From positions 93,470,501-93,534,500 of the forward strand of contig CM056743.1 of assembly GCA_029851415.1 (NCBI GenBank): a stretch of DNA of 64,000 nt, written 5' to 3'. The stretch comes from Eretmocerus hayati. Lineage: Eukaryota > Arthropoda > Insecta > Hymenoptera > Aphelinidae. The position numbers and the translations under genes were made by a program. Under the pieces are notes generated by a model. The model was not told the DNA's origin. It saw only the letters and a program-made list of their open reading frames with translations, and searched no databases. The first letter of the stretch is position 1. Each line of letters begins with the position of its first letter. Positions 34,801-47,399 of this stretch are shown piece by piece.

Positions 34801-34880
34801 TTGTGACGTGAGAATGAGCTGATAATTGGATTCTATTCGTGTCTAAAGATTTGATACATACAGAAAAGATGTTGATCGAA
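31848..34880. other. No gene recognised
   Basis: Mixed composition, GC-richer between 33000 and 34370. Open frames at 32981-33619 (+, 212 aa) and 33495-33884 (-, 129 aa) overlap on opposite strands and show no domain, signal or conservation cue. I see no RNA gene. A host gene fragment here cannot be excluded. Confidence 0.4.
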
Positions 34881-34889
34881 GTTTTTGAT

Positions 34890-35960
34890 ATAAAAACAGT
34901 ATTCTGGGCCGGATACTCATGGGTGCTGACCGGTAATAGGTTTTTTGGGCATCAACAATGGTACACAACCACTTGATCTGGAGTTCTGTAAAGTTTTGGG
35001 TCCGTTGGAACTTTCTACAACCCACAGTGATGTATTAACTTGCGGATAACTGGCCAAGGCTGTATTCCGCCCTGTTTCGGGCCCACTAGCCGTGGGTGCT
35101 GACCGGGAAGGAATTCTTTGGGCTCCAACAATGGTACAAAACCACTTGACTTGGAGTTCTGTAGAGTTCCGTGTCAATTGGGTTACCCTACAACCCACAG
35201 TGACGTCTAAACTGCGCGGATAGAAGCACTGAGCAGGATTCTATCCAATTTGGGGCCTTGTAGCCAAGGGTGCTAGCTGGTGATGAATTGATGTGCATCT
35301 TTGATGGTATATGACCACTCGATCTCGAGTTCTGTAGAGTATTGGGTCCATTGGGACTTCTCTTGACCAAAAGTGGCGTCATAACTGTGCGGAACATGGC
35401 TCAAAGCTGGATTCCGCCCTGATTTGGGCCCCATAGCCGAGGGTGCTGACCGGTGATAAATTTCCTGGGCATCACTAACCTCACATGACTACTCGATCTG
35501 AGGTTCCGTAGAGTTGAGGGTCCATTGGAACTCTCTGCAACCCACAGTGACGTCTTAACCGCGCGGATAAAAGCTCTAAGCAGAATCCTATCCTATTCGG
35601 GGCCTCATAGCCGAGGGTGCTGGCTGGTAATGAAGTTTTTGGGCATCATCAATAGCACATGACCACTCGATCTGAGGTCCTGCAGAGTTCCGGGTCCATT
35701 CGGATTTCCTACAACCCACAGTGGCGTCGTCACTTGGCGGATAACCGCTCAAAGCCGGATGCTGCCCTGTTTTGGGCCTTATAGCTGAGGGTGCTGACTG
35801 GTTTCACATTTTTTCGGCATCGCCGATGGTATATGATCATTTTATCTGAGTTTCCGTAGAGTTCTGGGTCCATTGGGACTCTCTAGAACCCACGATGGCG
35901 TCTTAACTGCGAGTATAATGACTCCAAGCAGGATCTCCCCTGTTCTGGGCCCCATGATTG
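34890..35960. repeat. ~175-bp satellite, about six diverged copies
   Basis: Landmark CCCACAGTGACG and variants recur near 35018, 35195, 35368, 35540, 35716 and 35888, giving steps of about 172-177. Other shared blocks are GAGGGTGCTGACCGG, TTCTGTAGAGTT and GGGTCCATTGG. The copies differ from each other by many substitutions, so the array is old. ORFs through it are not genes. Confidence 0.85.
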
Positions 35961-36224
35961 TGTTGGCTGATTCGTTATCGATTCCCCTATCAACTCTGAA
36001 GACTCATGGATACTCAGCCTATCGTTACACAGGTCCCTGTATGCGATTGAATCTTTTCATCGAACGTTATTGTACAGAGGGAGGTCAGCCTACCGTAGAT
36101 TTCTCATTCCACTCTGCTCCAGCTCCCGTCCAGACCCGGGCCCAAATATCGGTTTCCTCCGGGCCTTAGGACAATCTCGACTATACCTTCGAGAGTAATG
36201 AAGAAGTAATAAAATCCCCTGTAG

Positions 36225-37445
36225 TTCTCAGTGTCCATGAAGCTTCGCCTATATGAGGGTTTCCACGGAACTTTTGACTTTTGTGTTAGTGCAGGTGTTC
36301 CACGAGTATTCCGAACTATTGGGAGGGCGCAGGAGTGGCATTGTATAGTATTTGGCATCTTTCGATATGGACTATAGTCTTTTTTGTTGAAATGCATCCT
36401 GGTTTGTCGATAGCAGACCGCAAAAGATGATTTTTGGGTATTTTACAAACGTACCAACGCGATTTTTGATATTGAAAAGGCTGTAACTAAAATACCTATC
36501 TCCGAAATACTTTGCTGGAATAGTATATCCATCAACTAATCTTATATTTTGAGGAAATGTTGGATTCAGAGGTGTGCGCTGATTTGGCTATGATATGAGC
36601 TCTTACTTACCGATGTAACCAAGTTTTGCGGAAAAATTTTCTCTGGCTGTTGTTTACGTAAATGATGAAATACCTTGTGCGAAACGAAGAATTCAGCAAA
36701 GACTTTCCGAAGTTAGAAAGAAGACGGATCGAATTCCGTTTGGTTCGTGAGTGTGCGTTGATTCGGACAAATTTTATAAAGCTTCAAAGCTCATAAAGTT
36801 ATCGCGCCACTGGCTTAGAAAATGGTCATTTTTTGATGGCATACTCAGGAGACGTGAAGCACAGGAATGGAATGCTATGTTTTTTTTTCTTCATCACAAA
36901 AAGGATATAACCGCACTGTTTCGAGTTGCAATTGTCGATCGGTATTTCTGTGAGAAGCTGAGGAAAAATAGTTGAATGTAAGCTGAATAAGCCTCTAAAT
37001 GTGATGGTATCGCGATTTTCTTGATTTTTACATAATATACGGCTGAAATATGAACGAAATAACACCACAGAGTATTCTAGAAATTGAAATGAGACTCATA
37101 GCTCGTCGCTTGATTTTGGAAATTTACATCGAATTTCGGAAAACCCAGTGATAAAATTTATCTTAAAGTCAAGTCAGGTAAAATATAATCTCTATCAATC
37201 GTCTAGACAATGTTTTAAATCGAATCTACTCGATTGGAGTTGATTCACAAATGTTTCAAGAGTCGAATTCCGTAGTTGGCGTTCTGAACCAGATACCTTG
37301 GCTTGGAAGAGAGTGGCACCACTTTTTTCACATGTTTTCAAGGTCTAAGAGTCACATGAAACGCGTTTCAAACGTGTGCGATGAAAAATTTTTCTTTATA
37401 TCTTTGAGGGTCAATAGTTAAAAGTTCCATGGAAACCCCCATATA
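36225..37445 (-). repeat. Dispersed repeat, partner of 57385-58595
   Basis: Reverse complement of 57385-58595 over about 1.2 kb with moderate divergence. The ORFs at 36826-37068 (-) and 57754-57984 (+) share a start but then drift out of frame. I do not assign a class. Confidence 0.75.
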
Positions 37446-37786
37446 TGATGTTCACTAGCGTAAGCTTACGCTAGCGAAAACCATTGTATTCCAGCTGAAT
37501 CATATCACACGCATATTTTGAGGACATATCCTGAGAGTAATAAAAAAGTCATAGAAAATGAGCTATTCCACATTTCCGTGCGATCTATTTCCGGCCTCGT
37601 GTTCACAGACGTAAGCTTCCGCTAGCGAGAATTGTCGTATTTCGGGCCCATGGCTGGTAATAATTTTTTTTCTTTGGTGTAATAAAGAAGTCATGAAAAG
37701 TGAAATTGGTTTGGGACCGATTCGTGAGTTAGAATTCGCTAGCTTCAAGTACCCTTTCTGGGTTTCACTTCATTGCACCCTCCATC
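37446..37786. other. No gene seen; two GTAAGCTTACGCTAG-type segments
   Basis: Contains short CGTAAGC palindromes near 37460 and 37610 but no open frame of interest. The reverse transcriptase expected after the endonuclease at 37787 is not here. Confidence 0.4.
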
Positions 37787-38660
37787 CTACCATGGACCGG
37801 AATCTCTTTTTTTTCCTCTGCGAATCAGTTCTCTGACAGGGGTATTAGGAATAATAGCTTGAGAAATAACATCCCCAAAATATTCATACTCCTCATCTGG
37901 TGCCATTTCGACAAACTCGGTATAGTAAGATTTTGGAATTTTCCCCTCCAAAGATTCGGAAAAACTTGACCAATTTGTTTTCAGTGAGCTGAGCTTGAAT
38001 GTTTTCTCCTGATGAAGAAGTTTCTTCACGTGCACTTCTATGTGAATCGGGAAGTGGTCTGAGCCGTAGTTCTGTTCGAGAATGCGAGTATTGAGTTCCT
38101 CTGATATATTCCCTGTTGAAAAAACTAAGTCTATATACGATTTCTTTTTACTATGTACATCAATGCGCGTTTTGGTATCAATGTTGTGGAGAAATAGATT
38201 ATGATCATCGATGCTTTGCTCGAGTCTATTACCGTGAACGTCGCTTGTATCACGATTCCACTCAATACTAAGCGCGTTAAATTCACCTGTCAGAATACAT
38301 TGATTGTTATTGTTTACATGCGAAATAATTTGATTCCATTCAGCTTGACTAAAGAAATGTCCAGGCACTCGGTAACATGTAATCAAGTCAAGTTTTGATT
38401 GTGTATCTGTAATCGTAATTCCGACCATTTCAACAAACCGATTTGAAGCTGTGATGTTTTGAATTTCCAAAGAAGCCAAGTTTTTCCGAATGAGAAAAAT
38501 AATACCTCCGCCTCTCCCATAAGTTCTAGGTATCTTCACTGTACGAAAGAGAACCTGTAATTTCAAACTCATCATCAGGCACGAGCCAAGTTTCAACGCA
38601 AATACATACGTCATAATCTGTCAGTAGTGCTAGTAGATCTTTTTTTCGCTGGTTGATGCT
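37787..38660 (-). pseudogene. Non-LTR retrotransposon endonuclease (APE type), truncated
   Basis: The minus-strand frame 38614-37787 has the exonuclease-endonuclease-phosphatase signature: GGGIIFLIRKNL, GEFNALSIEWN (GDFNA family motif), SYIDLVFSTG and GSDHFPIHIEV. The true N-terminus (DYDVCICVETWL) is in another frame at about 38560-38640, so there is a frameshift near 38545. The enzyme nicks target DNA for reverse transcription. The reverse transcriptase domain that should follow is absent. This is unusual, because non-LTR elements usually lose their 5' end. Confidence 0.85.
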
Positions 38661-38719
38661 TCTCGCGTTTCAGGAGAAAATCCGCAGAGGTGATGGAGTT
38701 GATGAATCCATTGCTGCTA

Positions 38720-39800
38720 TTATTTTGAAAATCCGTTCTCGTTCTCTGATTGGGTTAGTTCGTCACCTGTGGTCGATTGGACGTTTGCGACGCCAAAAAG
38801 ACGACTTTTCAATTTTGTAAAACGAGATTCTATGAGACGACTTTTTAGTAGAGGGTGGATGTCAGACAGCATAACCTCGATGCTGTGTATGTTGTCCGTA
38901 AGAGCACGTGCTGTATTTATGACATCGTTACTTGCTTGAGCGTCACAAATGAATTTCACCAACTGGTTATTATTCAAAGGATATTTGTCTTTGTTATCTT
39001 TGATCAACTGCTTGCAATCTTCAAGTTGTCCTGCGACTTCGACTAGGTCTAGCGGTTGCTTAGCAGTCGTTTCCGCCGTCTTTGATTGAGCGTTTACCTT
39101 ATCATTCTTTTCTTCTCGGTCAACTCTCTCGGCACTGTTTTTGCTCAAACTTGATTCGGTAGGTAAGGGTCTTTTGAATGGTCCAGGTGCAGCTATATCG
39201 TCATCACTCCCTGATTGAGCCTCTTCAAGAGGGTCGTGTTGTTGAATCCCCCTGTATTCTCAGTCTCTCGCCTTGTGACCTTCTTCCCTGCATCAAAAGC
39301 AAGTTACTTTCTCCGTGAATAGGTAAATCCAGTATTCAGCACCTTCAAAACCTATTCGCAGAGATTCAGACAGAATTTCTTCGTTCTCAGGTCGCATAAA
39401 CATTTGCCTCCAGAAACTCCGAATATGGTTGAAACCGGGAAGATTCATGACAGCTTCCATCTTCATTATTTGTGAGACAGCTTCAATCTCCTTCTTTCCA
39501 AGCTCTTCAATTATTAAACTCGAGGGTATAATTGGGCGTACATTCGGAAGAATGATCCTCTTAGCCTTGGATATCAGTGGCCTGATTTCAAGCTCATGCT
39601 TTTGATGATTACCTTTGTTGTTGTTCCAGTGAATTTGTCTACAAGTTCCCTTTTACTCAAGTATAAGCACACCCTACCCTGAGATATGCGCGAAATGTAA
39701 CAAATGTCGACCGGTTTGATCTCAGTGGCGACAGCAACTGCATAATCTTCAATGGTCAATCCCTCAATCGAGTCTAGTATTATTGCTTGTTCATTTGTCG
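38720..39800 (-). pseudogene. Non-LTR retrotransposon ORF1 (gag-like), broken
   Basis: Three minus-strand pieces run in order towards the endonuclease. 39759-39574 reads like the start of a Jockey/I-type ORF1 (CYISRISQGRVCLYLSKREL). Near 39440-39290 is a GFNHIRSFWRQMF block and a zinc-knuckle remnant, C-F-stop-C-REEGHKARD-stop, in which two positions have become TGA. 39148-38720 is a Lys/Gln-rich C-terminal part. It would package element RNA. Stops show it is dead. Confidence 0.7.
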
Positions 39801-41520
39801 GTCATTGCATCTGTTCGGCTATTCTAACATATGATCTCTTATAGTTTGATCTGTAACGTAGTGACTATTGGTTCATTTCATATGATTGAGTGCTTGCAGG
39901 TGTCCCTGTAGTCAAGGACGATTGCGAATTTCCTTGGTGCATTTTGTTCTGCATGGCAGAACCTCTCGGCTGCGATTATCTGCTGCCTATCCGATCCGCA
40001 AATTTGACTCGTACATCAACAGTCGAATTCAGATCACAGATATAAACACACGAAACTCGCAAGACACTCGCTTGTCGGAACGTCTTACCGATACGACGGT
40101 TTGCAACGGAAGTTCCGTTTATTAGAAGTATCGAATCAAAGATACTGGATTGGAACGTTCCTATCCTTGGAATATGTCACCAGAAATATATCCCTCTAAG
40201 AGGTTTCGATTAGAGGGAGGATTTGGTAATTTGGTTGATATTGATTTATACGCACTTTCACCGGAACTAGCAATAATTAGTCATTTCTCATATGAAATAT
40301 AGCGAAGAAGATAATCTTATCGAATCCCAGGGATCACGATTGACTCACTAAGCTTTGCTGGGAGATTATCACTCACCTGCAATGCATTCTTCACATTTGT
40401 AACTAAACTCGATCTCCGATTCTTACTGGTATCTGATTTGCTACGTGGACGGAATACCCCAAGGATGTCCATTCTTCTGTAAGAATTTTCATCCTCTCGA
40501 TTGACTGTACTTCGTTGACTATCTGGTTTTTCCCCCACGCGGTTTCCTTCAGGGATATGGAAGTCTGTGACAGAATGAGATATATCGGAATTTGTTGTGA
40601 AGAGATTCTTGGACAATTGGGATGATAACTAGTGACTTCGTGATTCTAACATAGGTTTTGAACATGTAACGTGGTGAATCTCGAGCCTGCGGCTCACCTC
40701 TCTCCCTGACACCTGACGACGCACCAGGTGCGTCGTCAGCGTTCCCGACGGAGCTTCATCCGTTTTCAACCCAAGCGCGATGTCATGCCACGGATGACGG
40801 GGCATATTGCGTCAGACCACTATGGCCAACCGAATAGTATACGAACTTTCTCTTAGCTCCTGAATCACTTTTCGTACATCAATGTCACTGACTATCGTGA
40901 TAGCGCATTTCTCTGCAGAGACTCTAAGTTCCCTTGTCCCATACAATTCTTGGTGCTTGGTGGGTGGATTCCCCGCAGGTTGGAATTTTTTTCTCAGAAA
41001 GTTCAAAAATCTTTTGAATTATGGGGAATTCCACGAGAATGTCGTGACAAGGAGGGAATATCTGAGAAAACGAGAAGGGAAGCCTGGTAGAGTCAAACCA
41101 AGCCAAAAACCTACATCCATCCCTTAACCATTAGTGTTAATTGAACTCTCCTCCACCGACATCTCGAAATATCCCACTCCAAAATGTGTAGCAGCAAGTT
41201 TTTCCACAAACTCCATTTCATCAACCCATTGACACGAATCAGAATATACAAAGGGACTTACACTGCCGGTCAGAAGTTTCAGGACACCCAAAAATTCCTC
41301 TTTCAATTTTGTGAGTAGGAGTATTAGGCTCTACTTGACCGAAAAGGATCTTATCTGAGCTCATTTGAAATGTCTTCCCACAAACTTTGAGATGGCATTA
41401 TTCGCTTTTATCAGTACGAATCTGAATCTCCCCAATTTGAGCTTAAGCTTGTGCCGATTCCGATGATTTTTTGAAAAATCTCCCGGCTCAGGTAGCTCAA
41501 GATTACAGAAATATTCTGGG
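39801..41520. other. No gene recognised; one strong hairpin
   Basis: ORF 40317-40616 (-, 99 aa, Ser/Arg-rich) is unrecognised, as are the short frames at 40812-41306 (-). A 13-bp perfect stem with a one-base centre (CTGACGACGCACC) lies at 40713-40739. Confidence 0.45.
40713..40739. other. 13-bp perfect inverted repeat
   Basis: CTGACGACGCACC, one A, then its exact reverse complement. There is no T run after it and no adjacent gene, so a terminator role is not supported. Confidence 0.5.
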
Positions 41521-41524
41521 TTAT

Positions 41525-42455
41525 GAGCGTTTTTCTGGAACTTTCGCGCTTTGCTGAAAATCGTTGCAAAACGAAGAATGAAAACCGCTCAACGCACACC
41601 TGGGACCTTTGGCTCGCATATTTGTGTAGTATTGAGAGTTACAAATCCACTATTGAAACTCATATAGAGTGAGTGGCATCGCCAAAATCACGCTAATGAG
41701 TCAAACTTAACGTAGTTTTTTGCCGATTTTCCAGAATTCCCTAAGCGATTATCTGGCAAGATTGACAATTCCAACGAATGCTTGGGCTTTTTGTAGCTTC
41801 ATATGGTCAGGGTATCCAATCACGATTGGTTTTATCAACATAGAGATCGAACCGCCAAGGTGAGATGAGAGAAACTGAATTTTTTTCGTGAGTCACGTTT
41901 TTTCTATTTCACTTCAGAACGGTCGTATCTAGACAGAAATATCGCACCAATACGAGACTCGTCGCAAAATTTCCGCAATTGCTTTTACATTAGATATGCA
42001 TTCCCAAAATTCCGTTCAGAGTCACGGCAGGAGCTTGGCGTAATCATCTTTGAGTTGAACGAGACATGATTGATTCATTATTTCCAATTCCCAAAGTCAT
42101 CCAGTTTCGACTGACTTGGTAGCACACGATCGCGCTCGTGGGCCATTTTCCTTCAATGTATCACCCGCCAAATACAGATGGAATCAACCCGAATAGTTGC
42201 GTGGCATCACCAGAATATCCGTAAGACTGCACGAGAGTACCAAGTATTCCCACATCATCTTTCCCACATTTTCTCTCTTTGAGTGAGCTAGAATGAATCA
42301 ACTTCTCCCGATCGTACAGAGGCCAAAGGAATCCCATTTTGGATCTTGGATGATCATATTTTCACTTCGATTGGGGCCGATAGATTTGACTGTTCCCATA
42401 TATCATCATCCATAGCTGTATTCCAGCAGGTGTGAAAGTTCCAGCGAAACGCCCA
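41525..42455 (+). repeat. Dispersed repeat, copy 2
   Basis: Second copy of the repeat at 17085-18000, same orientation, diverged by many substitutions and short indels. Confidence 0.75.
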
Positions 42456-43954
42456 TATATCTCCAAAGACCTGAAAGTACAAGTCTAGTGCTTCAAAATC
42501 CGTTTCTCAACCTCCTCTTACGTTACCGCTACTCCGAGCCATAACATTTTCTGTGGAGCAAGATTTTTAGCAAAAACTGACACTCAAATTCGAAAAAGAA
42601 AGAGGAATGCGTTTTGAGGGAAACATAATCTCTGATCCTGGTATCTGTCCCCTATATCATGATCAAGAGAACAGGCACCTCTGGATTATGTTCCAAAAAG
42701 TGAATTCCTTCGTCACTTTCTGATGAGGGTGCCACTTGTTTCGGAAAAACTTGCGTCAGAGAAAAGGTCATAGCTCGAAGTGGGAGTAACGTAGGAGGAT
42801 GTTGGGAAACAGATTTCAATACTTCAGACTCTCCAGAATGCTTCAGAAGTCTTTAGAGACACATTCCGGAATACTCGTGAACCTTTGAGCTACCGTACCC
42901 AGAAGATTCTTCCAAAAATCATAGGGATTGGCACATTTTCAAGCTGAAATTGGGAAGATCCAGATTTATACTGATGAAAGTGAATAATGCAATTTTGAAG
43001 TACGTGAAAAGACCTTCGGAATGAGCTCTGAATTGTCCAGTCTGCCTAAATGGTGGATAATTCATCAAATATATATGAACACACGTTATTGATTTGGTAA
43101 GAGGAAATCGAGCACGTCACGAATCCAAAGAGTGTGTCCAAAAATTTTCGCGGATTCGTCTTTTACACGGTGTCAAAGGTCCAAAAAGTGCATTCTTTGC
43201 AATTATTGCTGGAACTGCTGAGTTGATTGAAAAAGTTCCAAATAAAAGTTGAAGGTATTACAAAGATGAAGAGTTTGAGCCCAGGTACATTGATATGAGT
43301 TGGATAGAACTCCCAAGAATCGATTCGAAAGTTATCGGTCGTGGCTCACAGGAGAGGGGGAAACGCGCGTAAACAGACACGAGCGGAGCCAACCGAAATG
43401 TACAGTTCTGCCGTCCACTTCAAGGAACACAGTATGGCACAAGAGTCGAAACTGAGATAATCGACAAAATGTATTTGTCATTTAGTATGTAAGCCATGCA
43501 AATGACTTGCTATTCTATTTTCTATCTAATCGGCGGAACGTGATACGAGGATTTGACTTGCACCATCAGATCGGGCTCGAAAAAATCTATCAAAAACTAT
43601 TTTTATCTCATCTTGGTCAGAAAACGCCATACTGTGTGTCTCAAAGTGGACGGCAGAGCTGCTCGTCCACTTGCTTCTTCCGTTTCCCTCCTCCTTTGTG
43701 TTTGCCAAAGGAGCGGCTATACCTGCGCGCTAAGGGTTGCCTTGTGTATCACATCTATGTTTATATACCTGCGTTGTGCATACCTATTTATCCTGCCGCA
43801 ACGATAACACAATTTGCTCCTCTTGATTTTCCACAATTGGACCTATCAGTCTCTTATCAATACAGTAGATGCCATCGACTTTACGCAAGTGATTTGAATA
43901 TGTGATGATCTCGTTGATTTGAACGTCATTCTCATTACCAAATTAAGCAACAAC
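42456..43954. other. No gene recognised
   Basis: The ORF 43507-43905 (+, 132 aa) is Cys/Pro-rich without a known domain and is overlapped on the other strand. Nothing else seen. Confidence 0.4.
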
Positions 43955-44352
43955 TTTAATCGCCATGTACACTCGGCGGTAGTTGATTCTTTCCGAGCAT
44001 GCGACCGCCTGCCCCGACGACAACGTTCCGTTATGGATGCGGTCTTTGATTCGCGCGCGCAGTGGCCATAGTTTTCAGACCAGACGACGCAGCCGATGTT
44101 GCGGTGATCATCCTGTCTACACCAGGAGGACTCGGAGGGCGGAAAATCGTTCGCTGCGTTGCGAAAACTCGACCTGGACACACCTGGACAACACCGAAAC
44201 ATCGGCTGCATCGTATGGTCTGGTCTGGTCGTGAGAAAACTACTGCCACTGCGCACGCGCATCAAAAACCTCATCCACAATGAAACGTCGTCTTCGGGGC
44301 AGGCGTTCGCACGCTTGGAAAGAATCAACTACTGCCGAGTGTACATACGATT
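43955..44352. repeat. Foldback repeat, ~170-bp arms
   Basis: 43955-44125 and 44185-44352 are imperfect reverse complements (for example TACACTCGGCGGTAGTTGATTC against GAATCAACTACTGCCGAGTGTA, with one mismatch). The overlapping ORFs on both strands are by-products of the symmetry. Confidence 0.75.
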
Positions 44353-44447
44353 GTCCTTGCTTCAAGTCGAGGCTGTGTAACTTGTATGTATCATTTTTTA
44401 TTTTCTTATCAATGTATGAGAAACTGTATGTGATATGTTTATTATGC

Positions 44448-44500
44448 ACACACACACACGCGCGTGCGCACACGCACACGCACGCACGCACACAGACACG
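44448..44500. repeat. CA/CG dinucleotide microsatellite
   Basis: Alternating purine-pyrimidine run (CACACA... CGCGCG... CACGCAC), a potential Z-DNA former. Confidence 0.8.
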
Positions 44501-44529
44501 TATATATCAGATGCACTGTAATATATATA

Positions 44530-46129
44530 GAGTCCCCGACAAAATTGAGTGGACAGTACGCAAAAATTCACAAATCAGCGACTCAGGACAACTCTTGAGG
44601 GTTTATGCCTCTGAATTATGCATAATGGGATCCCCAAGCATTTCAAATTTACTCATGGAGAGCGGTGACTTCAACAATTTGCGTGGTAGAACTGCAGAAA
44701 GCATTCTGTAAGAGCACCTCGATTCTCGATCGGAGAGAATCGAGTGGACACGCACTGAAAAGCCTATGGAAATCTACATAGACCGTCCGCCCATGCATAT
44801 AGAGCTCTCTAGTGAACAAGGCGATCCTGTAATGACTATTGCTCGTCTATTGATGGGTCTGGGCTTCGCGGAATCTCGTTACACGTGACGAGAAGGCCGG
44901 AAATGCAATTCTTCAGATTTCTCTCCAATTTGACTGCGAAAAATGCATCAACGCGCTGCATTGAAATGGGAGGACTCAAAAATGAAGGGAATGATGGAAT
45001 ACCAGTCCTGGAGCCCATTCTTGTAGCCTCACTATCAAGATCTTGTCATGAAGGTGTCCAAAATTGCCTGTAAAAGAACACGGAGGAGAGAAAACACTCA
45101 AAAAAAAGGATTCAACCTGATAGCGGCTGGACGGAATTGAATTCGAATCTCCAGTTGGGTGTATCCATGGAGTTTTCTCAATTGTTGAACCCGGGAATCT
45201 CGAGTGGGGATGGGGTTCACATGGGTACAATCAGCACTTTAGATAGAGGGTGGAAGAATACAGCCCAATATGTGAACGTAGATGATCAAATGAGTTCCAA
45301 ATCCTTCTAAATGAGCTGGAATTTGATTTCAATTTACACATTCATCAATTTCAAGCATTTGAGACCCATTCGACCATCTACGCTTACATATTGGGTTGTA
45401 TCCCCATGCCCTTTCTCTGGAGCGATGATTGCACCCATCTGACCCGCATCTCAACTAGAGATTTTTGGGCCCAACAATTGAAATACTCCATGGGTACATC
45501 CAACTGAAGACTTGAATTTTATTTTGTCCAGCCAGTATCAGTTTGAATCCTTCTTTTCGCGTATTTTTTCTCCTTCGTGTTCTCTTACAGGCGATTTTGG
45601 ACACCTTTCATGCAAGATCTTGATAATAAGGCTACAAGAATGGGCTCCCAGGACTGGTATTCCATCCTTCCCTTCATTCTTGAGTCCTCCCATTTCGATG
45701 CAGTGCGTTGATGCATTTTTCGCAGTCAAATTGGGGAAAAATCTGGAGAATTTCATTCCGGGCCTTCTCGTCACGTGTAACGAGATTCCGCGGAGCCCAG
45801 ACCCATCGATGGACGAGCAATAGTGATTATGGGATTGCTCTGGTCACTAGAAAGCTCAATATGCATGGGCGGACGGTCTATTTAGATTTTCGTAGGTTTT
45901 TTAGTGCGCGTTCACTCAATTCTGTCCAATCGAAAGTCGAGGTGCTCGTACAAAATGCCTTCTGCAGTTCCACCACGCAGATTGTCGAAGCCACCGCTCT
46001 TCATGAGTAAATTTGAAATGCTCGGGGATTCAATTGTGCATTATTTAGAGGCATAAACCCTCAAGAGTTGTCCTGAGTCGCTGATTTGTGAATTTTTGCA
46101 TACTGTCCACTCAATTTTGTCGGGGACTG
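44530..46129. mobile_element. 1.6-kb foldback element with TA target duplication
   Basis: The ends read (G/C)AGTCCCCGACAAAATTG and are flanked by TA. The arms, about 720 bases each (44530-45235 and 45410-46129), are near reverse complements. CAGT-type ends with TA flanks resemble Tc1/mariner elements. No transposase frame is present; the mirrored ORFs at 44836-45018 (-) and 45512-45823 (+) come from the arms. Confidence 0.8.
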
Positions 46130-46487
46130 TATGTATATCTCAACTATAGGTTGACTTCAGGGCTGAAATTATATGCAGATGCGTATTGTTACAATAAGAG
46201 TTAAAGCCAGGAGCCGGTCAATCCCCAATACTATCATTTGGCCTAACTTGCTGCCTGTCACTTGAAATCATGCGGATGGCACAAAAGCGCGATCTAAGAA
46301 GGTTTGCGGATTATTGCCAACACGCCTCCTCTCGCTCCTAATAGGCCCCAGTTTTGCATCCGCGGGTCGTAAATCTTCGCCGATTATTTCGAATCTCGGA
46401 AGATAGTTGTATATGGAAACAAATTAGGTATCTCGAAATGACATCATTTGAAGGATTACTCGTTTCGAAGTCATGATGCAATCCAAA
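46130..46487. other. Spacer, no gene seen
   Basis: AT-rich sequence without features between the TA-flanked foldback and the large foldback to the right. Confidence 0.4.
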
Positions 46488-47399
46488 GCCATATAGACCG
46501 TCAGCCAGCTGACATTTCTTGGTAGTTATTTCTGCGTCGATCTGTTATAGGTATATTGGTCATTGGTGGTGAAGAGAAGAAGACTGTGCAGTGACAGACG
46601 GGTGACCAGGGCCGTTCCCTCACAATATCTTATTGAAAATGTCCGATAATTCGATATTTCATAATCATTTCCTACTCAAAAATTCAACAATATTCCGTCA
46701 GTTCAGTCAAAAAAAAGTCATCACTGACCCGTTAGCATACTAATTTGGCGATTCCTAGTGCCTGCCATATTCGATTAAAAATGTCAAATTTTTCAAGAAT
46801 ATATAATTACTTTCTACATTATGGCACTTTCATATTAGAATAGATTATCGAGAAAAGAACCATCGGAAAAGCATCGCCATACTGATAGGGCGATTCTAAA
46901 TCGATCAAAACCGCGATCGAAGTTGCATAAAAAGCATGGAATTTCCACATGGCCAAGCGACTCAAATGTTGACCGAGACATGGCGCACAGTGGGGCAAAA
47001 CATCGATTTTGCGCCATAAAGTGCATCCGCGCAAGTTTTTGAGCGATTGACTTGATCCAAAAAAGATTCTCTTCGTTTTTCAACCCTCCACCACGTGGCA
47101 CTGCAACAATTTTGATTAAAACCGTCCTGGAATGTGGAGGAGGTACTGAAGTTGCACTGAATTCGAGACGGGAATACCGCTGATTTCTTGGGCACCCGGG
47201 CTGTATTTAACAGCTTGATATCGTCCAAAATGACCTATATGGTTCTTGGATTGTGTACACTACCCTTTAACACTTTCCTGAACCATTTAATCGTTTGTGA
47301 TGGGTCGAATGTGCCCAGAAATGGTGAAACTCGAACCTATGTTGATATACACGCTTTCTGGGCCCCTTTGAGGGAGAATCGATCAATTTGGGAGCGTTA

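Noticed and set aside
34843..35397. Minus-strand ORFs with repeated peptides
   Set aside because: They are translations of the ~175-bp satellite, and the frame is not maintained.
40713..40739. Rho-independent-type terminator
   Set aside because: The hairpin has no following T run or upstream gene, and the sequence is eukaryotic.
44836..45823. Mirrored ORFs sharing GIPSFPSFLSPPISMQ
   Set aside because: They are the two arms of the TA-flanked foldback element; no transposase similarity.
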